Origin: an uncultured Lachnospira sp.
Lineage (GTDB): Bacteria > Bacillota > Clostridia > Lachnospirales > Lachnospiraceae
DNA length: 52,100 nucleotides
NCBI GenBank assembly: GCA_944381165.1
Contig: CALWKC010000020.1
Location: 1-52,100 of the forward strand
Reading direction: 5' to 3'
Numbering within the stretch: the stretch's first letter is position 1; every line of letters starts with the position of its first letter. The notes beneath the pieces are model-generated. The model did not search any database and was not told where the DNA came from. It worked only from the letters and a program-made list of their open reading frames with translations. Made by a program: the position numbers and the translations under genes. Shown here piece by piece: positions 16,865 through 25,155 of this stretch.

Positions 16865-17881
16865 ATGAAGTTCATTGCAATAGGAGAATTGATGTTAAGA
16901 TTATCTCCGCCGAATTACGAAAAGATTGTTTCCACACACAGTTATGTGGTAAATTATGGCGGAGCAGAAGCAAATGTAGCGGTTTCTTTGGCAAATCTCG
17001 GGGTTGACAGCACATTTTTTACAGTTCTTCCCAATTCAGATATAGGCAAGTCTGCAATTAATTATTTTAAGGCAAATGATGTGCACACTAAGCATATCAT
17101 CAAGGCTGACGGCAGAATGGGCGTATATTATCTTGAGGAGGGGGTTTCAGTAAGACCGGCTCAGGTTATATATGACAGAGCGGGTTCTGCGTTTGCCGAG
17201 TATGACTATAAGGATGTAGATTTTGAAAATATTTTAAAGGATTATGACTGGCTTCATCTGAGTGGAATTACTCCGGCGCTCTCTTACAACTGCCGCCGTC
17301 TTGTTGATAAGGCGGTAAAGACAGCAAAGAAGCTTGGACTGACTGTGAGCTTTGACCCTAATTTCAGAAGTACTCTTTGGTCTTTCAGTACTGCCAGAGA
17401 TGTACTCAGCAAATATCTGCCTTATGTTGACGTTCTTATCGGAATTGAGCCTATTCATGTATATAATGAGGACGGAACAGATGTAAAGGACGGTTTGACA
17501 ATGGATCCTTCTTTCAAGGATATGGACAGAGTTTTCAAGGCTATAGACGCTCAGTATCATATGAAGGCTATCGCCAGAACAGTGCGTTATGTCCATTCGG
17601 GAAGCAACAACTCTCTCAAGGCTTTCTTTTATACTAACGGGGAAACATATGAGAGCAAGACAATCACATTTGATATTGTGGACCGTGTCGGCGGCGGAGA
17701 CGCTTTTTCTTCAGGTCTTATTTATGCACTCATGCAGAATGATATGAGTCCGGAAGATACGGTTAATTTTGCGGTTGCCTCCTCAGTAATGAAGCACGCG
17801 ATCCGCGGCGATACAAATATTACAAGTGTAGACCAGATTAAGAGACTTATGAATAATTCTTCATTTGATGTTCAGAGATAA
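16865..17881 (+). CDS. PfkB family sugar kinase (KDG kinase-like)
   Basis: Ribokinase-fold carbohydrate kinase, 338 residues. Signatures: NYGGAEANVAVSLANLGV near residues 30-47, SFDPNFRSTLWS, and the C-terminal DRVGGGDAFSSGLIYAL with the catalytic Asp and anion hole. FDPNFR and the overall pattern are closest to 2-dehydro-3-deoxygluconokinase, which phosphorylates KDG in hexuronate breakdown. No KDPG aldolase or uronate genes are adjacent, so the substrate is tentative. AAGGAG is 6 nt before the ATG. A terminator follows about 90 bp downstream. Confidence 0.85.
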   Translation: MKFIAIGELMLRLSPPNYEKIVSTHSYVVNYGGAEANVAVSLANLGVDSTFFTVLPNSDIGKSAINYFKANDVHTKHIIKADGRMGVYYLEEGVSVRPAQVIYDRAGSAFAEYDYKDVDFENILKDYDWLHLSGITPALSYNCRRLVDKAVKTAKKLGLTVSFDPNFRSTLWSFSTARDVLSKYLPYVDVLIGIEPIHVYNEDGTDVKDGLTMDPSFKDMDRVFKAIDAQYHMKAIARTVRYVHSGSNNSLKAFFYTNGETYESKTITFDIVDRVGGGDAFSSGLIYALMQNDMSPEDTVNFAVASSVMKHAIRGDTNITSVDQIKRLMNNSSFDVQR

Positions 17882-17964
17882 AGTTATTGCTGCGGTAAAA
17901 GGCATGCGGATTTCATTGTATTACATATTATGAGGCTGCTTTACACGATTTAAAATTAAATATA

Positions 17965-18020
17965 ATTAAAAAAGAAGCTTTTGAGAACAGACAGATAAGT
18001 GTTCCCAAAAGCTTCTTTGA
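17965..18020. terminator. Bidirectional terminator, sugar kinase and carboxypeptidase genes
   Basis: AAAGAAGCTTTTG pairs with CAAAAGCTTCTTT around a spacer containing GAACA/TGTTC. The minus-strand side runs into TTTTTTAATTATA, so it mainly ends the carboxypeptidase transcript. The plus-strand tail is weaker. Confidence 0.7.
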
Positions 18021-18036
18021 TATATGCGGTCAGCAA

Positions 18037-18068
18037 GCCAAGTGAAAATGCCTGTATTTTCATTTGGC
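18037..18068. repeat. Perfect intergenic palindrome
   Basis: GCCAAGTGAAAAT and ATTTTCATTTGGC form a 13-bp hairpin (one G-T pair) with a GCCTGT loop. No T-run follows on either strand. It belongs to the set of gene-flanking palindromes seen across the window. Confidence 0.55.
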
Positions 18069-18088
18069 GACGGACACGATAATTATGT

Positions 18089-19477
18089 TTAATAGCGCAG
18101 CCTGCGTCTTCTGCCGTGTCGGCGCTGCCTCTGTACGCGTCTGACTTCGGAGCGTATATACAGCGCTATGAGTATTGCCGCGCCGACAGCAACAATTATC
18201 CATATATTAATGACAATACATTTCTTTTGTTTTAAATCAGAGTTACCCTCATTTGCTGCATACGGAAGGTTGCTTGATGCTGCAATATTTTCATCTGATG
18301 ACAGTGTAAGATTGGCAGTTCCGACAATATTGTCTCCGTAGGTGAAGTTAAGGTGTGCGGTATATATTCCGTTTTCACTTGAGGTCTCATAGTTATCATC
18401 AATGTCAAGCGTAACATTTCCCACTGAAGCATCCTTTGGAAGAGTGAGTGTCGATGCTTTCAGGTTGAAATTGAGATTGTATTTATTAAATACCGATGAC
18501 TGATAATAGCTGTCGCTTGAAAATAATGAGCTTATTGTGTTTCCTGAAGCCGTAATTTTTTTAAAGTTTGCGAATCCCCAGTCAAAAAGCGAACGGGTAT
18601 CCTCAAAGCGCTCTTTATTTCCCGACTTAAAGCAAACGCATATAAGGCGCATGTCGTCTTTTTCGGCAAACGTGACAAGAGTGTAGCCGGCCTGGTCGGT
18701 AAAGCCTGTCTTTCCGCCCTTGCAGTATTCGTAATAGTATTCTCTGCCCTTGAGCATAAGATGACGGTGTCTGAAAATTCTTTCCTCACTTGTCTTGTTG
18801 GTAGGAGGAATAGTATATGTGGTAGATGTCGAATCAATATTTACAAATGTTGAATTGTTGTAGCAGCCCTTTGCTATCATAGCCATATCGTAGGCGGTTG
18901 TATAGTGGTTGTCATCGTGCAGTCCGCTGGCATTGCTGAAATGCGTGTTTATTGCACCGAGTTCTTTTGCGCGCTCGTTCATCAGGTCTGTGAATGCCGA
19001 CAGAGAGCCGCTTACATGTTCCGCGAGACCGTAAGCAATCTCATTTGCAGAGTACAGAAGAAGTCCGTATAAAGCCTGTTCTACGGTGTACTGTTCCCCG
19101 GTTTTAGTGCCTAGATTTGAGTCCTCGTAGGTTACTGAATTTGTCGCCTCGCTTGAAAATGTTACTATCTCGTCAAGACTGCAGTTTTCGATAGTCAGAA
19201 GACCGGTCAAAATTTTTGTTGTACTTGCCGGATAGGCGCGGGCATGAGGATCCTTCTGATAGAGAATTGCTCCTGTGTCGGCGTCTATTAAGATTGCGCT
19301 CTGGGCGACGATATCCGGAGCTTCCGGCCATTCAAGAGAGGCGTCCTGAGACGTGCTCTGTGAAGTGCCGCTTTCGGAGTCTTCGGCGTATATATCCCCT
19401 CCCGACATAAAAACAGTGCCGATTACCGTGCTTAAAGTAAGTATAACGGCGGAAATCCGCTTAACAAATCTATTCAT
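18089..19477 (-). CDS. D-alanyl-D-alanine carboxypeptidase (S11, DacF/DacA-like)
   Basis: Low-molecular-weight penicillin-binding protein that trims the terminal D-Ala from peptidoglycan stem peptides outside the membrane. The 462-residue precursor has a signal peptide (to about residue 31), the active-site motifs S85-T-T-K88, S143-A-N145 and K256-T-G258, a C-terminal beta domain and a membrane helix at about 422-443 followed by a very basic tail (RRVQRQRRHGRRRRLRY). The C-terminal transmembrane anchor instead of an amphipathic helix is common in clostridial members. AAAGGA lies 9 nt upstream of the ATG. The gene stands alone on the minus strand. Confidence 0.92.
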   Translation of the reverse strand: MNRFVKRISAVILTLSTVIGTVFMSGGDIYAEDSESGTSQSTSQDASLEWPEAPDIVAQSAILIDADTGAILYQKDPHARAYPASTTKILTGLLTIENCSLDEIVTFSSEATNSVTYEDSNLGTKTGEQYTVEQALYGLLLYSANEIAYGLAEHVSGSLSAFTDLMNERAKELGAINTHFSNASGLHDDNHYTTAYDMAMIAKGCYNNSTFVNIDSTSTTYTIPPTNKTSEERIFRHRHLMLKGREYYYEYCKGGKTGFTDQAGYTLVTFAEKDDMRLICVCFKSGNKERFEDTRSLFDWGFANFKKITASGNTISSLFSSDSYYQSSVFNKYNLNFNLKASTLTLPKDASVGNVTLDIDDNYETSSENGIYTAHLNFTYGDNIVGTANLTLSSDENIAASSNLPYAANEGNSDLKQKKCIVINIWIIVAVGAAILIALYIRSEVRRVQRQRRHGRRRRLRY

Positions 19478-19632
19478 AAATTTACAGTCCTTTCAGCATA
19501 ATCAAAAGTTATGTAACATATTATACAGCCCATTAGACGCCAAATCAATGGCGGTGTTCACAATACTTTCTAAAAACATCCGCGGATCCTGTAACGATTT
19601 TAAACACGGTAAATATCTTAAATGTGTGCGGC

Positions 19633-19662
19633 TTGACATTGAAAACATGGGTGTGATATACT
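19633..19662 (+). promoter_or_regulatory. Strong promoter of the MATE gene leader
   Basis: TTGACA (19633-19638), 18 bp, then an extended -10 TGATATACT (box 19657-19662). Transcription would start near 19669, leaving a leader of about 147 nt before the MATE start codon. Confidence 0.75.
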
Positions 19663-19700
19663 GCTTCTGCTAAAATTTTAGTGTGGATTTTTCAAGTTAA

Positions 19701-19823
19701 ATGTATGTATTTAATTTTTTTCGCCACACAATTATCCGTTTGGGTAATTGTGTGGTTTTTTTGTTCCTGTGGGTGAGAACAGCTGTTATATTAAAAGAAG
19801 AAAGGAATTATAAATATGAGTGA
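19701..19823 (+). other. Leader open frame overlapping the attenuator and the MATE start
   Basis: A 40-codon frame begins ATG at 19701 (MYVFNFFRHTIIRLGN...), runs through both arms of the terminator at 19724-19762 and ends at TGA 19821-19823, overlapping the MATE ATG (19816). Ribosomes on this frame would cover the 5' arm and prevent termination. Its own ribosome site is weak, which counts against it. It may be a leader peptide of the kind that controls antibiotic-resistance genes. Confidence 0.4.
19724..19762 (+). terminator. Leader terminator (attenuator) before the MATE gene
   Basis: CCACACAATTA.CC pairs with GG.TAATTGTGTGG over 14 bp around a short loop and is followed by seven T. It sits inside the leader, between promoter and gene. 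A GTGTGG at 19681-19686 could pair with the 5' arm instead and act as an antiterminator. Confidence 0.75.
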
Positions 19824-21159
19824 TACTTTTATGAAGGAAAAGCCTGTATTGCCGCTGCTGACGTCAATGGCGCTTCCCATGGTTATTTCTATGCTTGTCA
19901 ACTCTCTGTATAATATTGTTGACAGTTTTTTTGTGGCAAAGATAAGTGAGCAGGCTATGACTGCGCTGTCGCTGGTCTATCCGGTTCAGAATTTTATTAA
20001 TGCCGCTGCAATTGGCTTCGGAGTCGGGATAAGCGCTTTGATTTCGCTTTATCTTGGGGCGGGAGATAAAAATAATGCCGATGCTGCGGCAACGCGCGGT
20101 TTGTTTCTCTCTGTTTTACACGGGATTATTATGACAATAGTGTGTATTGCAGTCATGCCGTTTTTTCTTAAAATGTTTACATCGGATGAAACAGTGATAG
20201 AGCTTGGCGTTGAGTATTCGACTATAGCGTTTATGTTCTCGGTTATAATAATGGCGGGGCTGGCGTTTGAAAAAATATTTCAGTCGGTAGGCAGGATGAA
20301 AGTGACAATGGCTGCGCTGCTTTGCGGGAGTATAACTAATATTATTTTAGACCCGGTATTAATTTTCGGAGTTGGATTTTTTCCGGAAATGGGTATTGCC
20401 GGAGCGGCGCTTGCAACCGGAATAGGTCAGGTTGCAACACTGGTAATTTATCTGGTTGTATATGTGACGCGTCCTATTATGATAAAAGTTGATAAAAAGT
20501 ATATTTCTTTGAATAAAAAAATAGATTTAAAACTGTACGGAATAGGGATTCCTGCGGTATTAAATCTTGCGCTTCCGTCTCTGCTTATTTCATTTCTGAA
20601 CGCAATTTTGGCAGCGTACTCTCAGAGCTACGTTGTCGTCCTGGGAATTTATTATAAATTGCAGACATTTCTATATCTTCCCGCAAACGGAATTGTTCAG
20701 GGTATGAGACCTTTGATTGGATATAATTTCGGAGCGGGTGAGCATAAAAGAGTCAGCAAAATATTTAATATTACGCTTTGCATGAACTGTATTATTATGG
20801 CTCTGGGAACGGCTGTGAGCCTTGCTGCGGCAGGTCAGCTTATAGGATTGTTTACGGATAATCCGCAGACTGTTGATATTGGCAGGACGGCTCTTCGCAT
20901 CATAAGCGCCGGATTTATTGTATCTGCTGTATCTGTTACGGCATCGGGTGCGCTTGAGGGAATAGGCAAGGGAACGCAGTCGCTTATAATTTCTCTGTTC
21001 AGGTATATTTTAATTATAATACCTGCGGCATTTATTTTGTGCAGAGTTACAGGTGCGCAGGGGGTATGGAATGCTTTTTGGATAACTGAATTTATCACGG
21101 CGGTAATAGCTGCAGTTGTTTACAAAAAATCAGTAAGCGCCTCCAAAAGTAAAGTCTGA
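19816..21159 (+). CDS. MATE family multidrug efflux transporter
   Basis: Cation-coupled exporter of drugs or metabolites in the cytoplasmic membrane. The 447-residue protein has the expected 12 helices in two MatE halves; SMALPMVISMLVNSLYNIVD marks the first helix and GIPAVLNLALPSLL the start of the second half. Length and pattern are normal for the DinF/NorM-like clostridial group. AAAGAAGAAAGGA precedes the ATG. The leader holds a promoter and an intrinsic terminator, so expression is probably induced by antitermination. The substrate is unknown. Confidence 0.92.
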   Translation: MSDTFMKEKPVLPLLTSMALPMVISMLVNSLYNIVDSFFVAKISEQAMTALSLVYPVQNFINAAAIGFGVGISALISLYLGAGDKNNADAAATRGLFLSVLHGIIMTIVCIAVMPFFLKMFTSDETVIELGVEYSTIAFMFSVIIMAGLAFEKIFQSVGRMKVTMAALLCGSITNIILDPVLIFGVGFFPEMGIAGAALATGIGQVATLVIYLVVYVTRPIMIKVDKKYISLNKKIDLKLYGIGIPAVLNLALPSLLISFLNAILAAYSQSYVVVLGIYYKLQTFLYLPANGIVQGMRPLIGYNFGAGEHKRVSKIFNITLCMNCIIMALGTAVSLAAAGQLIGLFTDNPQTVDIGRTALRIISAGFIVSAVSVTASGALEGIGKGTQSLIISLFRYILIIIPAAFILCRVTGAQGVWNAFWITEFITAVIAAVVYKKSVSASKSKV

Positions 21160-21188
21160 CCTTGCCTGACATTATAATTTTAAAGCGC

Positions 21189-21217
21189 TTGTGCAAATGA
21201 TAAAAGTTTACTATAAT
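21189..21217 (+). promoter_or_regulatory. Putative trmB promoter
   Basis: TTGTGC (21189-21194), 17 bp, TATAAT (21212-21217), about 78 bp upstream of the trmB start. Confidence 0.6.
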
Positions 21218-21294
21218 AAGTAATACTGCTTAAATTTACAGACATTTTAAATTTGCAGATTTTAAATATAAAAGTACAGTAATGGAGAAGAGTT

Positions 21295-21939
21295 ATGAGA
21301 CTTAGGAATGTTCCGGGTGCAAGAGAAGTTATGATTGAAAATCAGTATGTTTTTACTGAGCCTGAGGGTATGAACGGCACATGGCATGATATATTCGGCA
21401 ACAGTAATCCTGTCCATATAGAAATCGGTATGGGAAAGGGAAGATTTATTACGGAGCTTGCCGGGATTAATCCTGACATTAATTATGTAGGTATAGAAAA
21501 GTATTCAAGCGTTCTTCTGAGAGCGGTGGAAAAACAGAATGAATTGCAGCTTCCGAATTTGAGATTTATAAGAATGGACGCGGAAAATATATGTGAGGTT
21601 TTTAATAAAGGCGAGGTTGACAAAATATATTTGAATTTTTCAGACCCGTGGCCGAAGGACAGACATGCCAAGAGACGTCTTACATCAAGACAGTTTTTTG
21701 AGAGGTACGGTAAAATTTTAAAGGACGGCGGGCATGTTGAGTTTAAGACGGACAACAGAATGCTGTTTGATTTTTCGGTGGATGAGGTTAAGCAGGCTGA
21801 CGGATGGAGTCTTGAGGCTGTCACATATGATTTGCATAATGATAAGCAAATGTCGGCAGGTAATGTGATGACTGAGTACGAGGAACGGTTTTCGTCTCAG
21901 GGAAATCCTATTTGTAAATTGTCTGCCGTATTAGGGTAG
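21295..21939 (+). CDS. trmB: tRNA (guanine(46)-N7)-methyltransferase
   Basis: SAM-dependent enzyme that makes m7G46 in the tRNA variable loop. The 214-residue protein begins MRLRNVPGAREVM, has the SAM site HIEIGMGKGRFI (about residues 41-52), the conserved IEKYSSVL, and the family hallmark NFSDPWPKDRHAKRRL (about 115-130). Length is typical. GGAGAAG stands before the ATG. It is monocistronic by appearance, with its own promoter. Confidence 0.94.
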   Translation: MRLRNVPGAREVMIENQYVFTEPEGMNGTWHDIFGNSNPVHIEIGMGKGRFITELAGINPDINYVGIEKYSSVLLRAVEKQNELQLPNLRFIRMDAENICEVFNKGEVDKIYLNFSDPWPKDRHAKRRLTSRQFFERYGKILKDGGHVEFKTDNRMLFDFSVDEVKQADGWSLEAVTYDLHNDKQMSAGNVMTEYEERFSSQGNPICKLSAVLG

Positions 21940-21995
21940 CCGAAATATAAATGCGGCATATAATGAAATAAGAATATTTGCGGGGCTGATATTTT

Positions 21996-22142
21996 ATGGG
22001 ACGTCCTCCAAAATCACTTCAGCGACTATCTTATTCGTTATTCTGCCGCAGGAATATTAATAAGCGGATTGTTAAAATTAAAAGAAACTGGGATGAAATT
22101 TCAAGAATTATATGCGGACCCGGTGGGAAACATAAAAAATAA
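21996..22142 (+). CDS. Possible 48-residue basic peptide
   Basis: A short frame begins ATG at 21996 and encodes 48 residues, strongly basic, starting MGRPPKSLQRLSY and ending GPGGKHKK. The GRPPK resembles an AT-hook. The ribosome site is poor (CGGGG at 10-14 nt). No similarity is recognised. It may be a small nucleic-acid-binding protein, the remnant of a longer gene, or chance. Confidence 0.25.
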   Translation: MGRPPKSLQRLSYSLFCRRNINKRIVKIKRNWDEISRIICGPGGKHKK

Positions 22143-22186
22143 ATAATAAAAAATAAAATTGTTCTAAATTAAAAACAAAAAAATAC

Positions 22187-22215
22187 TTGCATTTTGTAAA
22201 ATTATCTTATATAAT
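22187..22215 (+). promoter_or_regulatory. tRNA-Lys promoter
   Basis: TTGCAT (22187-22192), 17 bp, perfect TATAAT (22210-22215), ending 37 bp upstream of the mature tRNA. Confidence 0.75.
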
Positions 22216-22252
22216 AGCCCTTGTGTTCGAGAGAGCATACAAAATCAGATAA

Positions 22253-22325
22253 GCGCCGCTAGCTCAGTTGGTAGAGCACCTGACTCTTAATCAGGGTGTC
22301 CAGGGTTCGAACCCCTGGCGGCGCA
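22253..22325 (+). tRNA. tRNA-Lys (anticodon CUU)
   Basis: A complete cloverleaf of 73 nt. The acceptor GCGCCGC pairs with GCGGCGC, the D-arm contains AGCTCAGTTGGTAGAGC, the anticodon stem CCTGA/TCAGG encloses CTCTTAA with anticodon CTT (22286-22288), and the T-arm has GGTTCGAACCC. The discriminator base is A and CCA is not encoded. Confidence 0.97.
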
Positions 22326-22446
22326 CTTGCAAAAGTCTTATGATTTGGTCATTGGAGCCAGGTTGTGGGGCTTTTATTTTTTTGCCGGCTATCAGATATG
22401 TACGGTTTGCCGGATGATATGATTTATTTCATAAGGGGGATTTATT

Positions 22447-23793
22447 GTGGGGATAAATATTTGGTATTTTCTTATATGTGCAGCCGAAATATATACAATA
22501 TGTAACTATTATTCCATGTTTTTTGAGTACAGGTACGGAAAGATATTTGGGTCATCGTCAGCCGCATTATCATACATTATGCTTTTCACGGCTCAGAAAT
22601 ATGGACAGGCTGTTTTTCAGCTTTTGGTGTTTGCGGCGGTTAATATACTGATTTGCGCGTTCATTTATAAGGGAAGCTCAGCAGATATTTGTTTCCACGC
22701 AGTTTTGATGACAGCTTTAATATGTCTGTCTCATACGGCAGCTTTTTCGTTTTTGATGGAAATATTTTATATAATTAAAGGACGAAATATGTATTTTATC
22801 TCAGATATATCACTTAGCGCCGGCGTATTAATATTATATATTTTAGTAAAAATTATTGTAAAAACACAGAATAAAGTCGGAGCTTCTGAGGAAAAAGGAA
22901 AATATAAAAAACGGTCTGATAGCGCTGTTTTGCTGATGTGTGTTGTCCCTGCGATGTCCGTATTCGCATATATAGTTTTTCTTTCTGTATTTTTAAAAGA
23001 AAAATTATCGGAGCAGACATGGTTTATTGTTTTTATTTGTTCAGTTATATTTTTGGCAATAAACGTACTCATGGTTATTTTATACAGATATTTAAAATAT
23101 ATTATCGCTGACTTTTATGAGATGAAACTTAAATTCAAGAGCCAAATCGCAGAGTCTGATTATTACAGGGAGCTTTCACAGAGAAATGAAAGCCAGAAAA
23201 TTATAGTGCATGACATTAAAAATCACCTGAATACTATCAGAGTGCTCAATGAGCAGGGAGAGACGGCGGAGATAAAAAAATATATCGACAGTCTTGTAGA
23301 GGCGTCTAAATTTCATAGAAAAGTCAGATACAGCGATAATATAGCGCTTAATTCCGTGCTCCAGAAGTATTTACAGTACTGTGAGGACAATAAGATAAAT
23401 TTTCAGGTTGATATAGGAAATGAGAGTGTAGATTTTTTAAATTATGATGAAGTATCGGCGCTGTTCGGCAATCTGGTTGAAAACGCCGCGGAGGCAGCGT
23501 CAAAAGTAGAGCCTGAAAATTTAAGGTTTATTGATTTAAGCGTTAAATACAGAAGGGATGAGCACAGGACAGTAATTACCGTTCAGAATTCATGCTGTGT
23601 TAGACCGCTTTACGATGAGCACGGAGCAAGTATAACGAGTAAATGGGAAAAGGACAGTCATGGATACGGTACAAAAAGTATCACTAAAATAGTTAAAAAA
23701 TATAACGGAAAAATAAGAAAATCATATATAGAGGCGGATAAAATTTTTTATGAGCAGATTTATATTGATAATAAGAAAGCAGTGAAAGCATGA
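22447..23793 (+). CDS. Sensor histidine kinase, GHKL type (AgrC-like)
   Basis: A 448-residue membrane kinase. The N-terminal 210 residues form about six helices with little extracellular loop, as in AgrC-type peptide sensors. The kinase part has IIVHDIKNHLNTI with the predicted phosphoacceptor His255, the N box LFGNLVENAAEAA (about 339-351) and a G box GYGTKSI. This is the HPK10/GHKL_5 class whose partners are LytTR response regulators. No response regulator is adjacent, so it is an orphan here. GTG start with AAGGGGGA 6 nt upstream. It lies between loci A and B, whose promoters carry paired repeats of a LytTR-like period; a link is conjecture. Confidence 0.88.
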   Translation: MGINIWYFLICAAEIYTICNYYSMFFEYRYGKIFGSSSAALSYIMLFTAQKYGQAVFQLLVFAAVNILICAFIYKGSSADICFHAVLMTALICLSHTAAFSFLMEIFYIIKGRNMYFISDISLSAGVLILYILVKIIVKTQNKVGASEEKGKYKKRSDSAVLLMCVVPAMSVFAYIVFLSVFLKEKLSEQTWFIVFICSVIFLAINVLMVILYRYLKYIIADFYEMKLKFKSQIAESDYYRELSQRNESQKIIVHDIKNHLNTIRVLNEQGETAEIKKYIDSLVEASKFHRKVRYSDNIALNSVLQKYLQYCEDNKINFQVDIGNESVDFLNYDEVSALFGNLVENAAEAASKVEPENLRFIDLSVKYRRDEHRTVITVQNSCCVRPLYDEHGASITSKWEKDSHGYGTKSITKIVKKYNGKIRKSYIEADKIFYEQIYIDNKKAVKA

Positions 23794-23889
23794 GCATGCG
23801 GTGACTGCAATGGGGAGCTGTTTTCTGCATTTTCCATGTCTTTTCGGGCATAATAACCATATCCTGAAATGCGAAAGGAGGATATAAAG

Positions 23890-24123
23890 ATGCGTCCGAG
23901 AAGAAAATATGACAAAGATGACAGTTATTTTACGGATGAGGATTATCTGATAAGCAGAAAAATGCTTGGCGATGATGATACCTTTGACGAAGATTATCTT
24001 GATATGGCAGACGCGGTCTCATCAAGCGACTGCACAGGTCTGGTTACAAACGGTCCCGGGCTTGAAGATGAGCTTAGCCATTACAGTCAGTTATATAAGT
24101 TCGGAACAAGTCCTGACGAATAA
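23890..24123 (+). CDS. Small acidic protein of unknown function
   Basis: A 77-residue protein with a basic start (MRPRRKYDKDD) and a strongly acidic remainder (FTDEDYLISRKML, DDDTFDEDYLDMADAV). No domain, signal or membrane segment is seen. A near-perfect AGGAGG (23876-23881) lies 8 nt before ATG 23890, which supports real translation; the in-frame ATG at 23869 lies upstream of that site. The segment DEDYL occurs twice. Confidence 0.6.
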   Translation: MRPRRKYDKDDSYFTDEDYLISRKMLGDDDTFDEDYLDMADAVSSSDCTGLVTNGPGLEDELSHYSQLYKFGTSPDE

Positions 24124-24173
24124 TTTCTTATTTATTAAATTATAAACATTTTATAATAAATTTATTGCTGTAA

Positions 24174-24270
24174 TTGACTGGCAAAGCGACATGTTATATT
24201 ATAACAGCAAGTCGGATATCTGACGAGACGGACATGACCTGTCCGGTACATCCGGTATCCGGCTTTTTTT
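24174..24270 (+). ncRNA. Short promoter-terminator unit: small RNA or attenuated leader
   Basis: TTGACT (24174-24179), 17 bp, TATTAT (24197-24202) starts a transcript near 24209. Straight after comes a branched structure: GTCGGATA (24211-24218) pairs with TATCCGGC (24255-24262), enclosing CGGACA/TGTCCG, and eight T follow. Transcription should end about 60 nt after starting unless the structure is changed. The DUF5685 gene begins 21 nt later. Confidence 0.5.
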
Positions 24271-24291
24271 TGAGACTGTGAGGAGTGAGAA

Positions 24292-25131
24292 TTGTACGGA
24301 TATGTTGTGGTAAATAAGCCCGAGCTTAAATTCAGGGAATTTGATGTATACAGGTCATATTACTGCGGACTGTGTAAAATTTTGGGAGAGAAGTACGGTG
24401 TCTCAGGCAGAATTTCACTGAGCTATGATATGACATTTTTGATTATGCTGCTCTCGGGACTTTATGAGCCAAAGACAGAGTATTCCGAGGAGAGGTGCAT
24501 TGTACATCCCGCTTCAAAGCATCCTGTCCGGTATAATGAGGTGACTGATTATGTCGCAGATATGAACATTCTTATGATGTATTATAAGTGTGTCGACGAC
24601 TGGAAGGATGAACATAAATTTACAAGAAAAATACTGGCTGACAGTTATCACAAAAGAGTTGACAAAATAATAGAAAAGCACGGCAGGAAGGCGGATTTAA
24701 TCCGCGGTATGCTCGACAGGCTTGCCGTACTTGAAAGTGATAACAGCAGCGATATTGACAAGGTTTCGCGGTGTTTCGGTGAAATTCTGTCGGCGGTGAC
24801 GGCATGGCGCGATGATGAATGGCAGGAAAATCTTTCTAAGCTGGGATTTTTTCTCGGAAAATACATTTACATTCTCGACGCGTATGATGATTTGCAGACA
24901 GATATTAAGAAAAATAACTATAATATGCTAAAAGTTTATGCTCAAAACAGCGGTTTTGATGAATTTGTCGAAGGGATTTTAAACGGAGTTATGGCGGAGT
25001 GCGCAAGATATTTCGAGCGACTGCCGATTATACAGGATGCGGAAATTCTCAGAAATATAATCTATTCCGGAGTGTGGACGAGGTACGAGATTGCAAAGCA
25101 CAGGCGGCAAAAAGAGGATCAGAGCAAATAA
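24292..25131 (+). CDS. DUF5685 family protein
   Basis: A 279-residue cytoplasmic protein of unknown function, recognised from its start YGYVVVNKPELKFREFD followed by YRSYYCGLCK. The rest is helical, with LSYDMTFLIMLLSGLYEP and FFLGKYIYILDAYDDLQTD. It contains several acidic clusters of the kind seen in all-helical isoprenoid-like folds, but I cannot claim a catalytic site. TTG start at 24292 with GAGGAG about 7 nt upstream. The DnaJ gene follows after 24 bp, and the pair is often seen together in Clostridia as far as I recall. Confidence 0.8.
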   Translation: MYGYVVVNKPELKFREFDVYRSYYCGLCKILGEKYGVSGRISLSYDMTFLIMLLSGLYEPKTEYSEERCIVHPASKHPVRYNEVTDYVADMNILMMYYKCVDDWKDEHKFTRKILADSYHKRVDKIIEKHGRKADLIRGMLDRLAVLESDNSSDIDKVSRCFGEILSAVTAWRDDEWQENLSKLGFFLGKYIYILDAYDDLQTDIKKNNYNMLKVYAQNSGFDEFVEGILNGVMAECARYFERLPIIQDAEILRNIIYSGVWTRYEIAKHRRQKEDQSK

Positions 25132-25155
25132 AATTTTAAATACAGGAGTGTTAAG

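Noticed and set aside
22326-22400. Terminator of tRNA-Lys
   Set aside because: A T-rich stretch is present at 22374-22383, but the pairing before it is imperfect and too weak to call.
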